Source: Maribellus comscasis
GTDB lineage: Bacteria > Bacteroidota > Bacteroidia > Bacteroidales > Prolixibacteraceae
DNA: 64,000 nt
Reading direction: 5' to 3'
NCBI RefSeq assembly: GCF_009762775.1
Contig: NZ_CP046401.1
Span: 5,024,001-5,088,000, forward strand
Part shown: positions 15,705 through 24,282 of the stretch, one piece after another
Layout: each line of letters starts with the position of its first letter
How positions within the stretch are numbered: the stretch's first letter is position 1
Position numbers and translations under genes: made by a program
The notes under the pieces: generated by a model
Told to the model about the DNA's origin: nothing
What the model saw: only the letters and a program-made list of their open reading frames with translations
Databases searched by the model: none

Positions 15705-17363
15705 ATGAACGACATTAAAACATCGTGTGCATCTACTGACTGGCAGTGGGACACTTGGAACGGCATCGACTGGGACAAGTGCAGGACTGCGGTTGATAAG
15801 CTACAAGCGCGTATTGTAAAAGCTCATAAAGAAGGCAGACACGGTAAAGTGAAAGCTTTGCAGTGGACGCTGACACATTCGTTTTACGCCAAAGCATTAG
15901 CGGTAAAACGTGTTACATCTAATAAAGGCAGTAAAACTGCCGGGGTCGATCATGCAATATGGTCAACTCCAAATGCTAAATTTCAGGCAATTAGTGAACT
16001 GAAAAGAAAAGGTTACAAACCTCAACCGTTAAGACGGGTACATATTAAGAAGAGCAATGGTAAATTAAGGCCGCTTGGTATTCCTACTATGAAGGACAGG
16101 GCAATGCAGGCACTGTATCTGCTGGCATTAGAACCTGTTTCCGAAACTACTGCGGACAGTAATTCCTACGGATTCCGAAAAGAGAGAAGTACTGCCGATG
16201 CAAGGGAACAATGTTTCTGCGTACTGGCAAAGAAAACATCTCCCGAGTGGATTCTGGAAGGTGATATCAAAGGATGCTTTGACCATATCAGCCACGAATG
16301 GTTGCGAAACAATATCCCTATGGATAAAGTGATGCTTCATAAGTGGCTTAAATGTGGTTTTGTGTTCAATAAAGAACTGTTCCCGACAGAAGAAGGAACG
16401 CCACAAGGCGGGATTATCTCCCCGACTCTGGCTAATATGACATTAGACGGACTGCAAACAATGCTTGCAGAGAAGTACCATAAGAAATTTGTAAACAGGA
16501 CAACTACCTATTATCCCAAAGTCCATTTAGTACGCTATGCTGATGATTTTATCATCACAGGCAGGACAAAAGAAGCTTTGGAAGAAATCAAACCAATGGT
16601 AACAGAGTTTCTTCAGGCAAGAGGGCTTACCTTATCAGAAGAAAAGACGAAGATAACTCACATAAGCGAAGGTTTTAATTTTCTGGGGTACAATATCCGA
16701 AAATACGATAATGGGAAACTTCTAATCAAACCTTCTAAGGAAAGCCTAACGAAATTCATGAAGAAAATCCGGGGAATCATTGATTCCAATAAGGGAAGTA
16801 AACAGGAATCTCTTATACGGCTTTTAAATCCCGTAATTGTAGGTTGGGTCAACTATTACAAAAACTGTGTAGCCTCTGATACTTTTAGGAAAGCTGATTA
16901 CCTGATATTCGAAAAGATATGGCAATGGGCAAAAAGAAGACATCCCAAGAAAGGGAAAAACTGGATTGCCGACAAGTATTTCACAAGAATTAAAAACAGG
17001 AACTGGTGTTTTGTGGCAGACTTCAAGAGAGGAGCTAAAGATGACAGAATCGCCCTTAAACGGTTGTACGACACGAAAATTACCCGTTATGTGAAAGTGA
17101 AAGCTGAATCCAATCCGTTTGACCCGGAATGGGAGGAATATTTTAAAAAGAGGAAAGAGTATAAAATGCTCAAATCTCTGGATGACAAAAGACCATTGCT
17201 GTACTTATGGAAAAAGCAAAACGGTATCTGCCCGTTATGCGGCGAACCTATCAACATGGATGATTCATGGGGTACTACTGAAAGGAAAAGTACTGCTGAA
17301 AAGGAGAATCATTTAGTGCATGATAGCTGCCGCAGACGGAAGGACCAACAAAATAAGATGTAA
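15705..17363 (+). CDS. ltrA: Group II intron reverse transcriptase/maturase
   Basis: This 552-residue multifunctional protein aids splicing and drives retrohoming. It has RT blocks from about 60 to 300, including GIPTMKDRAMQ (126-136), GTPQGG at 231-236 and the catalytic YADD at 278-281. The maturase (X) domain lies at about 340-440. The C-terminal zinc segment CPLCGEPI resembles an HNH endonuclease. That HNH part is short: after CPLC comes a compact stretch ending NHLVHDSC, without the usual HHI...GG spacing, so endonuclease activity may be weak or lost. It lies entirely within the intron, downstream of its structured 5' region. Confidence 0.93.
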   Translation: MNDIKTSCASTDWQWDTWNGIDWDKCRTAVDKLQARIVKAHKEGRHGKVKALQWTLTHSFYAKALAVKRVTSNKGSKTAGVDHAIWSTPNAKFQAISELKRKGYKPQPLRRVHIKKSNGKLRPLGIPTMKDRAMQALYLLALEPVSETTADSNSYGFRKERSTADAREQCFCVLAKKTSPEWILEGDIKGCFDHISHEWLRNNIPMDKVMLHKWLKCGFVFNKELFPTEEGTPQGGIISPTLANMTLDGLQTMLAEKYHKKFVNRTTTYYPKVHLVRYADDFIITGRTKEALEEIKPMVTEFLQARGLTLSEEKTKITHISEGFNFLGYNIRKYDNGKLLIKPSKESLTKFMKKIRGIIDSNKGSKQESLIRLLNPVIVGWVNYYKNCVASDTFRKADYLIFEKIWQWAKRRHPKKGKNWIADKYFTRIKNRNWCFVADFKRGAKDDRIALKRLYDTKITRYVKVKAESNPFDPEWEEYFKKRKEYKMLKSLDDKRPLLYLWKKQNGICPLCGEPINMDDSWGTTERKSTAEKENHLVHDSCRRRKDQQNKM

Positions 17364-17404
17364 CAATGAGCTGGTTTCTATTCGATAGAAATTTAAAGTT
17401 GCTT

Positions 17405-17438
17405 GAGCCGTATGAAGGGAAACCTTCACGTACGGTTC
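17405..17438 (+). ncRNA. Group II intron domain V
   Basis: A 34-nt hairpin GAGCCGTATGAAGG-GAAA-CCTTCACGTACGGTTC is present, with the classic GAAA tetraloop and the AGC-type catalytic triad region near its 5' strand. It is followed by domain VI (17441-17476), where GCTCCC-GTAA-GGGAGC and a bulged A can be drawn. This identifies the intron's catalytic core independently of the ORF. Confidence 0.92.
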
Positions 17439-17475
17439 TTAGAGGGGAAAGCTCCCGTAAGGGAGCTGACCTACT

Positions 17476-17950
17476 CGGCAAGGCAATTGCTTCGGCTAAT
17501 ATGGCTGAATACCTGCGTTACATGTACAAGACCGTCCGTAAATATTTTGGCGAAGCCATTGTGGTTACGCAGGAGGTGGACGATATTATTTCCAGCCCTG
17601 TGGTCAAGGAAAGTATCATCAATAATTCGGATTGCAAGATACTGCTCGACCAACGCAAATACATGAACAAGTTCGACCAGATACAGGCTTTACTGGGACT
17701 GACGGAAAAGGAAAAATCGCAAATCCTTTCCATTAACATGAGTAACGCACCCAGCCGCCGGTACAAAGAAGTCTGGATAGGACTGGGTGGTGTCCAGAGT
17801 GCGGTTTATGCCACAGAAGTGTCGGTTTCAGAATACCTGACTTACACTACCGAAGAATCGGAAAAAATGGAAGTGATGCAACTTGCCGGAAAACTGGACG
17901 GCGACATTGAACTGGCCATTAAACAACTTGCTGAAAGTAAACAGCAATAA
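17476..17950 (+). CDS. traG: TraG conjugation ATPase, 3' exon
   Basis: This is the C-terminal ~157 residues of TraG, read in frame as GKAIASANMAEYL and onward. It contains the conserved VTQEVDDIISSPVVKESIINNSDCKILLDQ segment of VirB4-like TraG, and ends AIKQLAESKQQ. It has no start of its own: the ATG-initiated frame at 17366 is intron sequence. It is followed 10 bp later by the DUF3876 gene. Expression depends on splicing of the intron. Confidence 0.9.
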
Positions 17951-17960
17951 CGCGCAGCCC

Positions 17961-18272
17961 ATGTATTCAGAAACTACCGGGACTAATCCGTTGGGAACAA
18001 AAAATGAATTTGCCCTGGACGATATAACCGGCCGATGGAAAAGCCGGGAAGGTGCACCGGATATCCGGGTTTACAAAAGCAAGGAAAGAAAAAACGACTG
18101 CTTCTTTATGGAGTTTGCCTTTAAAGCCGGAGAATTATTCCGGTGTCCTGTCAAAAAATACCAAGGTATCCGGTATGTTAACCTTTACGGAGTAATGAGC
18201 CTGTCCTACAATGCGGACAACGATGTACTGCAACTTTCCGCTTACGGAAAATATTACAGGGGTGAGGATTAG
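17961..18272 (+). CDS. DUF3876-type small tra-operon protein
   Basis: This 103-residue protein has the start chosen at ATG 17961, just after traG. It is a beta-rich soluble protein with DDITGRWKSREGAPDIRVYK near the N-terminus and VNLYGVMSLSYNADNDVLQLSAYGKYYR at the end. Small proteins of this type (DUF3876) recur between traG and traI in Bacteroidota ICEs. Function is unknown. The family call is from pattern and place. Confidence 0.7.
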   Translation: MYSETTGTNPLGTKNEFALDDITGRWKSREGAPDIRVYKSKERKNDCFFMEFAFKAGELFRCPVKKYQGIRYVNLYGVMSLSYNADNDVLQLSAYGKYYRGED

Positions 18273-18335
18273 TGCCTTTTGGAAACTAATCCCGGCCCTA
18301 TCAGCCCGAAATATCAATCAATAAAAACAACAAAT

Positions 18336-18956
18336 ATGAAACGAATAGTTTTAATCGCGTGCATAGTTCTGATTGGCTTTTCCTATCAGTCAAAAGCACA
18401 ATGGGCGGTAATCGACCCGTCCAACCTGGTACAAAATATTCAACAGGTGGTCAAATCTTCGTCCACCCTGACGAATATGGTAAAGAATGTACAGGAAACT
18501 GTCAAGATTTACGAGCAGGGTAAAGAATACTACGACAAACTTAAATCAGTAAACAACCTGATTAAAGATGCCCGCAAGGTGAAGCTTACCATTGAGATGA
18601 TTAGCGAAATCAGCGATATCTATATCACAGGGTTTAATAAGATGGTTGCCGATCCCAATTTTACAGTGGACGAGCTGGCGGCTATTTCATTAGGTTATGC
18701 CCGTCTGATGGAAGAAGGCGGCGCATTGGTTACGGAACTGAAAAACATCGTAACCAGTAGTAACGGGCTTTCCATGACGGACAAGGAACGTATGGAAATG
18801 ATTGACCAGATTTATAACCGGATGCTCGGGTACCGTAATCTGACAAGGTATTACACGCAGAAAAGTATTTCCGTTTCGTTTATCCGGGCCAAGGCAAAAG
18901 CCGATACTGATAGGGTGTTGGCGCTTTATGGCAGTCCTTCGGAAAGATACTGGTAA
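18336..18956 (+). CDS. traI: TraI (DUF4141), periplasmic VirB5-like protein
   Basis: This 206-residue protein starts at ATG 18336. A signal peptide ends near SYQSKAQ (about residue 21). The mature part is helical with VIDPSNLVQNIQQVV and YEQGKEYYDKLKSVNNLIKDARKV, the DUF4141/TraI signature. It occupies the VirB5-like position between TraG and TraJ and probably acts in the periplasm during pilus or pore assembly. Confidence 0.9.
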   Translation: MKRIVLIACIVLIGFSYQSKAQWAVIDPSNLVQNIQQVVKSSSTLTNMVKNVQETVKIYEQGKEYYDKLKSVNNLIKDARKVKLTIEMISEISDIYITGFNKMVADPNFTVDELAAISLGYARLMEEGGALVTELKNIVTSSNGLSMTDKERMEMIDQIYNRMLGYRNLTRYYTQKSISVSFIRAKAKADTDRVLALYGSPSERYW

Positions 18957-18975
18957 TAGCTAAAACTTGTAAATT

Positions 18976-19962
18976 ATGGATTTTGATAATCTGCACCAGG
19001 TTCTTAGGAACCTCTACGAAGACATGATGCCTCTTTGCGGCGACATGATTGGCGTGGCAAAGGGATTGGCCGGACTGGGAGCTTTGTTTTATGTGGCATA
19101 CCGGGTATGGCAGGCTCTGGCACGGGCTGAACCCATCGATGTGTTCCCGCTGCTCCGCCCGTTTGCCATTGGGCTGTGTATCCTCTTTTTTCCAACCATT
19201 GTTTTGGGAACTATCAATGCAGTGATGAGCCCGATTGTCAGGGGGACGCATAGTATTTTGGAAACCCAGACTTTTGATATGGAAGCTTATCAGCTACAAA
19301 AAGAAGAACTGGAATACGAAGCACGTGTGCGGGAAGGGAAAGCATGGCTGGTGGACGATGAAGCCTACGACCAGAAACTGAAAGACCTCGGAATCTGGGA
19401 CACCCCTGAAATCATCGGGATGTGGAACGAGAGGCTTTGGTACGACATTAAAATGTGGTTCCGTCAGGTGGTAAGGGATTTACTGGAATTGCTGTTCAAT
19501 GCGGCAGCGTTAATAATAGATACTTTACGGACTTTCTTTTTGGTGGTGTTATCCATTTTGGGGCCAGTTGCGTTTGCCTTTTCCGTTTATGACGGGTTTC
19601 AGGCAACGCTTACCCAGTGGCTTGCCCGCTATATCAGTGTTTACCTTTGGCTGCCGGTTTCCGATCTTTTTTCGGCGGTACTGGCACGTATTCAGGTATT
19701 GATGCTGGAAGCTGATATCAAGCTTCTGGAGGACCCCAATTATATCCCTGACGGCTCATATGGAATCTACATAATCTTTATGCTCATCGGGATTATCGGC
19801 TATTTTACGGTTCCGACTGTGGCCAACTGGATTATCCAGTCGGGCGGTATGGGCAGCGCCAATCACGCCATTAATAAAACCGCAGGAAAAGCCGGAAGCT
19901 ATGCCGCTGGCATGGCCGGTGGCGCTGCCGGGAATATCGGTGGTCGCCTTGTCGGGCGGTAA
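18976..19962 (+). CDS. traJ: TraJ, VirB6-like polytopic membrane protein
   Basis: This 328-residue inner-membrane protein has hydrophobic segments around 25-42, 58-75, 165-205, 215-235 and 258-285, and a Gly/Ala-rich tail (AGSYAAGMAGGAAGNIGGRLVGR). The N-terminus MDFDNLHQVLRNLYEDMMPLC is typical of Bacteroidota TraJ. It would form part of the translocation channel. traK follows after a 23-bp gap with an A-rich leader. Confidence 0.92.
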   Translation: MDFDNLHQVLRNLYEDMMPLCGDMIGVAKGLAGLGALFYVAYRVWQALARAEPIDVFPLLRPFAIGLCILFFPTIVLGTINAVMSPIVRGTHSILETQTFDMEAYQLQKEELEYEARVREGKAWLVDDEAYDQKLKDLGIWDTPEIIGMWNERLWYDIKMWFRQVVRDLLELLFNAAALIIDTLRTFFLVVLSILGPVAFAFSVYDGFQATLTQWLARYISVYLWLPVSDLFSAVLARIQVLMLEADIKLLEDPNYIPDGSYGIYIIFMLIGIIGYFTVPTVANWIIQSGGMGSANHAINKTAGKAGSYAAGMAGGAAGNIGGRLVGR

Positions 19963-19985
19963 TCTTAATTATAAAAAAAAGAATT

Positions 19986-20609
19986 ATGGAGTTTAAAAGT
20001 TTGAAAAATATAGAGACATCATTCCGGCAAATCCGGTTTTTCGCCCTGGTATTTCTTTGTCTCTGTGCCGGGATAACCATTTATTCAGTATGGAATGCTT
20101 TCAGTTATGCTGAAGCGCAGCGGCAGAAAATATATGTGCTTGACCAGGGGAAATCGCTTATGCTGGCGCTCTCCCAGGACATGGACCAGAATCGGCCGGT
20201 GGAGGCGCGTGACCATGTGACCCGCTTTCATGAGCTGTTCTTTACTCTTTCACCCGACCGGGAAGCCATAGAATCTAATATCACCCGCGCACTCTTCCTT
20301 GCCGATCGTAGCGCTTATGGCTATTACCAGGACATGCAGGAAAAGGGGTACTTCAACCGGGTGGTCGCCGGGAATATCCAGCAGGTGATTCAGGTTGACA
20401 GCGTGGCGTGCAACTTCGCAAGTTATCCCTACACGGCTGTTACCTACGCCCGACAAAGGATTATCCGGTCGAGCAATGTAACCGAACGCTCGCTTGTTAC
20501 CCGCTGCAACCTGATTAACTCAGTCAGAAGCGATAATAACCCTCACGGGTTTACCATCGAGAAATTTGAAATCCTTGAAAACAAAGACATCCGGGTTTTG
20601 GACCGGTAA
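19986..20609 (+). CDS. traK: TraK, VirB8-like bitopic membrane protein
   Basis: This 207-residue protein has one N-terminal transmembrane helix (about 17-38) and a periplasmic NTF2-like domain. The family pattern MEFKSLKNIETSFRQIR at the start and RSNVTERSLVTRCNLINSVRSDNNPHG near the end is clear. It is the VirB8-like assembly factor of CTnDOT-type systems. It is separated from traL by 6 bp. Confidence 0.93.
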   Translation: MEFKSLKNIETSFRQIRFFALVFLCLCAGITIYSVWNAFSYAEAQRQKIYVLDQGKSLMLALSQDMDQNRPVEARDHVTRFHELFFTLSPDREAIESNITRALFLADRSAYGYYQDMQEKGYFNRVVAGNIQQVIQVDSVACNFASYPYTAVTYARQRIIRSSNVTERSLVTRCNLINSVRSDNNPHGFTIEKFEILENKDIRVLDR

Positions 20610-20615
20610 AGTATT

Positions 20616-20918
20616 ATGGCAAAAAACAGAAAAAGATTCACTGCCATTGGAGAACGAATGGAAAACCGTCTCCAGCAGTGGTGCGGGAGGATTCCTCCCG
20701 GTAAAAGAATTACCGTAATACTTACCCTTCTTTTCCTTTTTGCAGGGCTATCGCTTTACATCACATTTTCATCCCTGTTCAGTTTCGGACATGATGAAAA
20801 AGAGAAGCTGAACTTCAAGCATATCGAAGGCCTGCAACTGGAATTAAGGGACAGACGGAACAAAGTGGATAGTTTAAAACCATCAAATGAAATTTATTAT
20901 GAAAGAAAAAGAGAATAA
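20616..20918 (+). CDS. traL: TraL (DUF3989) small membrane protein
   Basis: This 100-residue protein has a single transmembrane helix (about 32-52), an RR/K-rich cytosolic N-terminus with the RLQQWCGRIPPGKRI pattern and a short periplasmic coil. It matches the DUF3989/TraL position between TraK and TraM. Its end overlaps the start of traM by 32 bp in another frame. Confidence 0.85.
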   Translation: MAKNRKRFTAIGERMENRLQQWCGRIPPGKRITVILTLLFLFAGLSLYITFSSLFSFGHDEKEKLNFKHIEGLQLELRDRRNKVDSLKPSNEIYYERKRE

Positions 20919-22239
20919 CAACGGGGAAAAGCTTGCGTCGAAAGAAAAAAAGCAGCTCTCTCCCCAGCAGTTACAAAAACGAAAGAAAATGGTGATTTTC
21001 CCTCTTTTCTTCCTGCTGTTTGCTGTTAGTATGTGGTTCATTTTTGCACCGTCAGGCGACAAAAGTGAAAAAACCGGCGATACCTTTAATACCAACCTGC
21101 CCACACCAAAAGAAAGCGATATTGTAGCCGACAAACAGGATGCTTACCGGCAGGAAGCAATGAGGGCAAAGCAGCAGGAAAAGATGCGCTCCCTGCAGGA
21201 TTTTGCTTTTATGTTAGGTGATGAAACACCGGAAGAAAAAGTATCATCAGGGAAAACAGAACTTCATGAAGTCCCTGAACCTACTGAAAACACTCCTGAA
21301 TCTTCACGTATAAAAAACAGTTCGGAAACCAGCCGGACCAGCGCGTTCCGCTCATCAGCCAGTCAGTACCAGGACATCAACCGGCAATTGGGGAGTTTCT
21401 ATAAAGAGCCTGAACCCGAAGCAAACGATCAGGAACAGGCGGCGTTGGAAGAACGCATCGGGGTACTGGAGCGACAGCTTCAGGAGAAAAACGAAGCGGA
21501 AGAGCAACTTGCCCTGGTAGAAAAATCCTATGAGATTGCTGCCAGGTACATGCCTGCGGATAAAGCCGCGACAGAAACAGTAGCTGCACCTGTACGAAAT
21601 GCTTCGGAAACAGAAAAGGAAACTGTTTCTATTCCGGTATCGCAGGTGTCCGCCAAAGTGGTTTCACTTCTGGCTGCTCCCGTACCTGATTCTGGATTTA
21701 TGAGAGAATATGCAAAACCCCGCAACCTGGGTTTTCACACGGTTGCCGGGGAGGAGACAGAATCGACAAAGAACACTATTAGTGCCTGCGTTGATAAAAC
21801 GGTAACTATTACCAATGGTCAGGAAGTTCAGGTACGCATACTGGAGCCAATACATGCCGGAAAAATACTGGTCCCGGAAAATACGCTTGTGTCCGGTTCT
21901 GCCCGGATCTCAGGAGAACGGATGAACATCTCGATAACCCATATCCAGTATGCCGGGAACATCATTCCGGTTAAAATGGAGGTTTTCGATATGGACGGTA
22001 ATCCGGGAATTTCCGTGCCGGGGTCCGAAGAACTCAACGCGGTAAAAGAAGTTGCTGCCAATATGGGCACATCAATGGGGAGCAGTATTACCATTACCGA
22101 CGATGCCGGTTCGCAATTGCTGGCAGATTTGGGGCGGAGTGTTGTTCAGGGCGCCTCACAATATGCAGGTAAAAAGATGCGGGCAGTGAGGGTTACCCTC
22201 AAAGCCGGGCACCGGGTATTGCTGCTCCCTTCCGAGTAG
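20887..22239 (+). CDS. traM: TraM, VirB10-like periplasmic protein
   Basis: This 450-residue protein has an N-terminal transmembrane helix (about 34-52) and a long, probably disordered and coiled region (70-220). Its C-terminal TraM domain (about 290-450) includes QVQVRILEPIHAGKILVPENTLVSG and ends RVTLKAGHRVLLL. A start at Met5 (20899) is also possible. The overlap with traL indicates translational coupling. It is expected to bridge inner membrane and outer membrane parts of the channel. Confidence 0.92.
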   Translation: MKFIMKEKENNNGEKLASKEKKQLSPQQLQKRKKMVIFPLFFLLFAVSMWFIFAPSGDKSEKTGDTFNTNLPTPKESDIVADKQDAYRQEAMRAKQQEKMRSLQDFAFMLGDETPEEKVSSGKTELHEVPEPTENTPESSRIKNSSETSRTSAFRSSASQYQDINRQLGSFYKEPEPEANDQEQAALEERIGVLERQLQEKNEAEEQLALVEKSYEIAARYMPADKAATETVAAPVRNASETEKETVSIPVSQVSAKVVSLLAAPVPDSGFMREYAKPRNLGFHTVAGEETESTKNTISACVDKTVTITNGQEVQVRILEPIHAGKILVPENTLVSGSARISGERMNISITHIQYAGNIIPVKMEVFDMDGNPGISVPGSEELNAVKEVAANMGTSMGSSITITDDAGSQLLADLGRSVVQGASQYAGKKMRAVRVTLKAGHRVLLLPSE

Positions 22240-22254
22240 TGAGCAAGATTTTCA

Positions 22255-22275
22255 CCACTAAAATATCCAAAACAA
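22255..22275 (+). promoter_or_regulatory. 13-bp leader motif, copy upstream of traN
   Basis: CACTAAAATATCC and the following AAAACAA repeat the sequence found before traE. The copy lies between the traM stop and the traN start, ending 26 bp before the traN ATG. Confidence 0.5.
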
Positions 22276-22301
22276 ACAAGTTCAATTAAAACAATCAGAG
22301 T

Positions 22302-23222
22302 ATGAAGAAAATTATTTTGATGCTTGCTTTTGCAGTAATGCTATTTGCGGTTAAAGCACAGGAAAAACCCACAACCGGGGACTTTTACAACGGACTGACA
22401 CGTCCGCTGACTTTCGACCGGATGATTCCACCGTATGCGCTGGAAGTAACCTTTAACAAAACAGTACATATTATTTTCCCATCGGCTATCCGGTATGTGG
22501 ATTTAGGTTCATCGGATTTACTTGCTGCCAAAGCCGACGGCGCAGAGAATGTACTGCGCGTAAAAGCTGCGGTTCGGGATTTTTCACAAGAAAGCAACCT
22601 TGCTGTGATTACTGAAGACGGGGCTTATTACACCTTCAACGTAAAATATGCCGATGAGCCAGGGAAGTTGTCTGTAGAAATGGCCGATTTTATTCACGAC
22701 GGTGAAGCAGTTAACCGGCCCAATAACTCGCTGGATATTTACCTAAAGGAACTGGGGCAGGAATCGCCAATGCTGGTCAGGTTGATTATGAAATCGGTTT
22801 ACAAAAACGATAAACGGAAAATCAAACACATCGGTTCCAAGCGGTTTGGGATACAATACACACTTAAAGGGTTGTATGCCCACAATGGGTTGTTATACTT
22901 CCATACACAACTGAAAAACACTTCACATGTACCTTTTTCGGTAGATTACATCACGTTTAAAATTGTGGATAAAAAGGTAGCCAAGCGCACCGCTATTCAG
23001 GAGCAGGTCATATACCCCCTCCGCGTTTACAACAATGTCCAGGAAGTTGGAGGTAAAACCACTGAACGCATGGTTTTTACGCTTCCCAAATTTACCATCC
23101 CCGACGATAAACATTTATTGGTGGAATTGCACGAGAAACAGGGTGGTCGGCACCAGACCTATTTTGTGGAGAATGCTGATTTGGTTCGCGCCAAAGTAAT
23201 AAACGAATTGAAAGTGAAATAA
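22302..23222 (+). CDS. traN: TraN (DUF4138), VirB9-like protein
   Basis: This 306-residue secreted protein has a signal peptide ending near FAVKAQ (residue 20). The mature protein shows the family pattern: FDRMIPPYALEVTFNKTVHIIFPSAIRYVDLGS near the N-terminus, and HVPFSVDYITFKIVDKK in the C-terminal half. TraN is the outer-membrane-associated VirB9-like component. Its stop codon shares a base with the traO start. Confidence 0.92.
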   Translation: MKKIILMLAFAVMLFAVKAQEKPTTGDFYNGLTRPLTFDRMIPPYALEVTFNKTVHIIFPSAIRYVDLGSSDLLAAKADGAENVLRVKAAVRDFSQESNLAVITEDGAYYTFNVKYADEPGKLSVEMADFIHDGEAVNRPNNSLDIYLKELGQESPMLVRLIMKSVYKNDKRKIKHIGSKRFGIQYTLKGLYAHNGLLYFHTQLKNTSHVPFSVDYITFKIVDKKVAKRTAIQEQVIYPLRVYNNVQEVGGKTTERMVFTLPKFTIPDDKHLLVELHEKQGGRHQTYFVENADLVRAKVINELKVK

Positions 23223-23806
23223 TGAGAGCGGCAGTAATTGTAATAGCAACGGCGTTGTGCTTTGTCCTGAGCAACGAGGCACACGCCCAGCGTGCCCTGC
23301 CGGGGATGCAGGGTTTGCAAATAACCGGAGGAATGGTTGACGGGATTTATTCCAAAGATAACCGGAATGAATCGGGGTATTACTTTGGTGCAGCGATGGC
23401 GACCTACGGTAGAAATGCCAACAAATGGGTGTTTGGCGGGGAGTACATGGCAAGGTATTACCCGTATGAAAATGGGCATATCCCGGTGGAGCAGTTTACC
23501 GGAGAAGGTGGGTTTTACTACAATTTTCTGTCAAGCCGGGGAAAAGCGGTTTGCTTTTCTATTGGAGCTTCTGCATTGGCAGGATATGAAACCGTAAATC
23601 GTGGAGAAAAACTACTCAACGACGGGGCTACCCTGCAAAATGAAGATGGGTTTGTATATGGTGGGGCGCTTACGCTGGATATGGAGAGCTACATAACCGA
23701 CCGGATTGTCTTGCTTTTGACAGGCCGGGAACGGATGCTTCTGGGAACAACAACCGGGCATTTTCATACGCAGCTCGGAATTGGATTGAAATTCATAATC
23801 AATTAG
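23222..23806 (+). CDS. traO: TraO, outer-membrane-associated tra protein
   Basis: This 194-residue protein has a signal peptide (residues 1-21, ending EAHAQ). The beta-rich mature part with YYFGAAMATYGRNANKWVFGGEYMARYYPYE and a C-terminal TTGHFHTQLGIGLKFIIN resembles a small barrel or plug. It is the standard TraO of Bacteroidota ICEs. It is followed 4 bp later by the Dam-like gene, where traP (primase) usually stands. Confidence 0.9.
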   Translation: MRAAVIVIATALCFVLSNEAHAQRALPGMQGLQITGGMVDGIYSKDNRNESGYYFGAAMATYGRNANKWVFGGEYMARYYPYENGHIPVEQFTGEGGFYYNFLSSRGKAVCFSIGASALAGYETVNRGEKLLNDGATLQNEDGFVYGGALTLDMESYITDRIVLLLTGRERMLLGTTTGHFHTQLGIGLKFIIN

Positions 23807-23810
23807 CCCT

Positions 23811-24272
23811 ATGAAAGAGAATGATGAATGGTACACACCGGCGGAGATTATCCGCTCGTTGGGTGATTTTGATTTGGACCCGGCTACCTGTGAGGAAGCT
23901 TACCGGATAAACCAATCGGCAAAGCATATTTACACTTTGGAAGAAGATGGGCTGAAACAACCCTGGAATGGCAGGGTATGGCTAAACCCACCTTATCCCA
24001 ATTCACTGAGAAAACAATTTCTTGAAAAGATGGCAGAGCATAACAATGGTATTGCCTTGGTCTTTTCCAAAATTGAGGCTAAATGGTTTCACAATGTAGT
24101 GCTTGGCCGCGCAACCGCTGTAAAATTTCTCTATGAAAGAACCCGTTTTTTCCGGCCTGACGGGACGAAAGGCATGCAGCCCAGGAACGGGTCGATGCTT
24201 GTGGCATACGGTATAGAGAATGCCGTGATACTAATGAACAACTCGCTGAAAGGCAAATTTGTATTTCTTTAA
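23811..24272 (+). CDS. Phage-type DNA N6-adenine methyltransferase (Dam family)
   Basis: This 153-residue enzyme matches the short phage Dam family (pfam Dam). It has EWYTPAEII at residues 6-14, FDLDPAT at 20-26 and the catalytic NPPY motif in GRVWLNPPYPN (about 57-67). It would methylate adenine N6 in double-stranded DNA. It lies within the tra operon between traO and traQ, with no traP primase present, and may protect incoming ICE DNA from host restriction. That role is inference. It ends 10 bp before the traQ start chosen here. Confidence 0.88.
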   Translation: MKENDEWYTPAEIIRSLGDFDLDPATCEEAYRINQSAKHIYTLEEDGLKQPWNGRVWLNPPYPNSLRKQFLEKMAEHNNGIALVFSKIEAKWFHNVVLGRATAVKFLYERTRFFRPDGTKGMQPRNGSMLVAYGIENAVILMNNSLKGKFVFL

Positions 24273-24282
24273 AAACAGTCAA

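Larger units (their letters stand above)
15082..17475 (+). mobile_element. Group II intron inserted in traG
   Basis: About 2.4 kb separates two in-frame parts of traG. It contains a structured 5' region of about 600 nt, a maturase ORF and a 34-nt domain V followed by a domain VI-like hairpin with a bulged A near 17469. A GTGAC 5' end at 15082 (consensus GTGYG) and a 3' end at 17475 keep traG in frame as EEAW-LG-KAIAS. An alternative of 15080-17479 restores the usual EEAWKAIAS but lacks a GTG start. The ends are therefore certain to within about 4 nt. Splicing competence is inferred from the intact maturase and domain V. Confidence 0.88.

Noticed and set aside
17366..17475. ATG-initiated N-terminal extension of the traG 3' exon
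   Set aside because: This part is intron domain V/VI sequence that only happens to be open in the exon frame.
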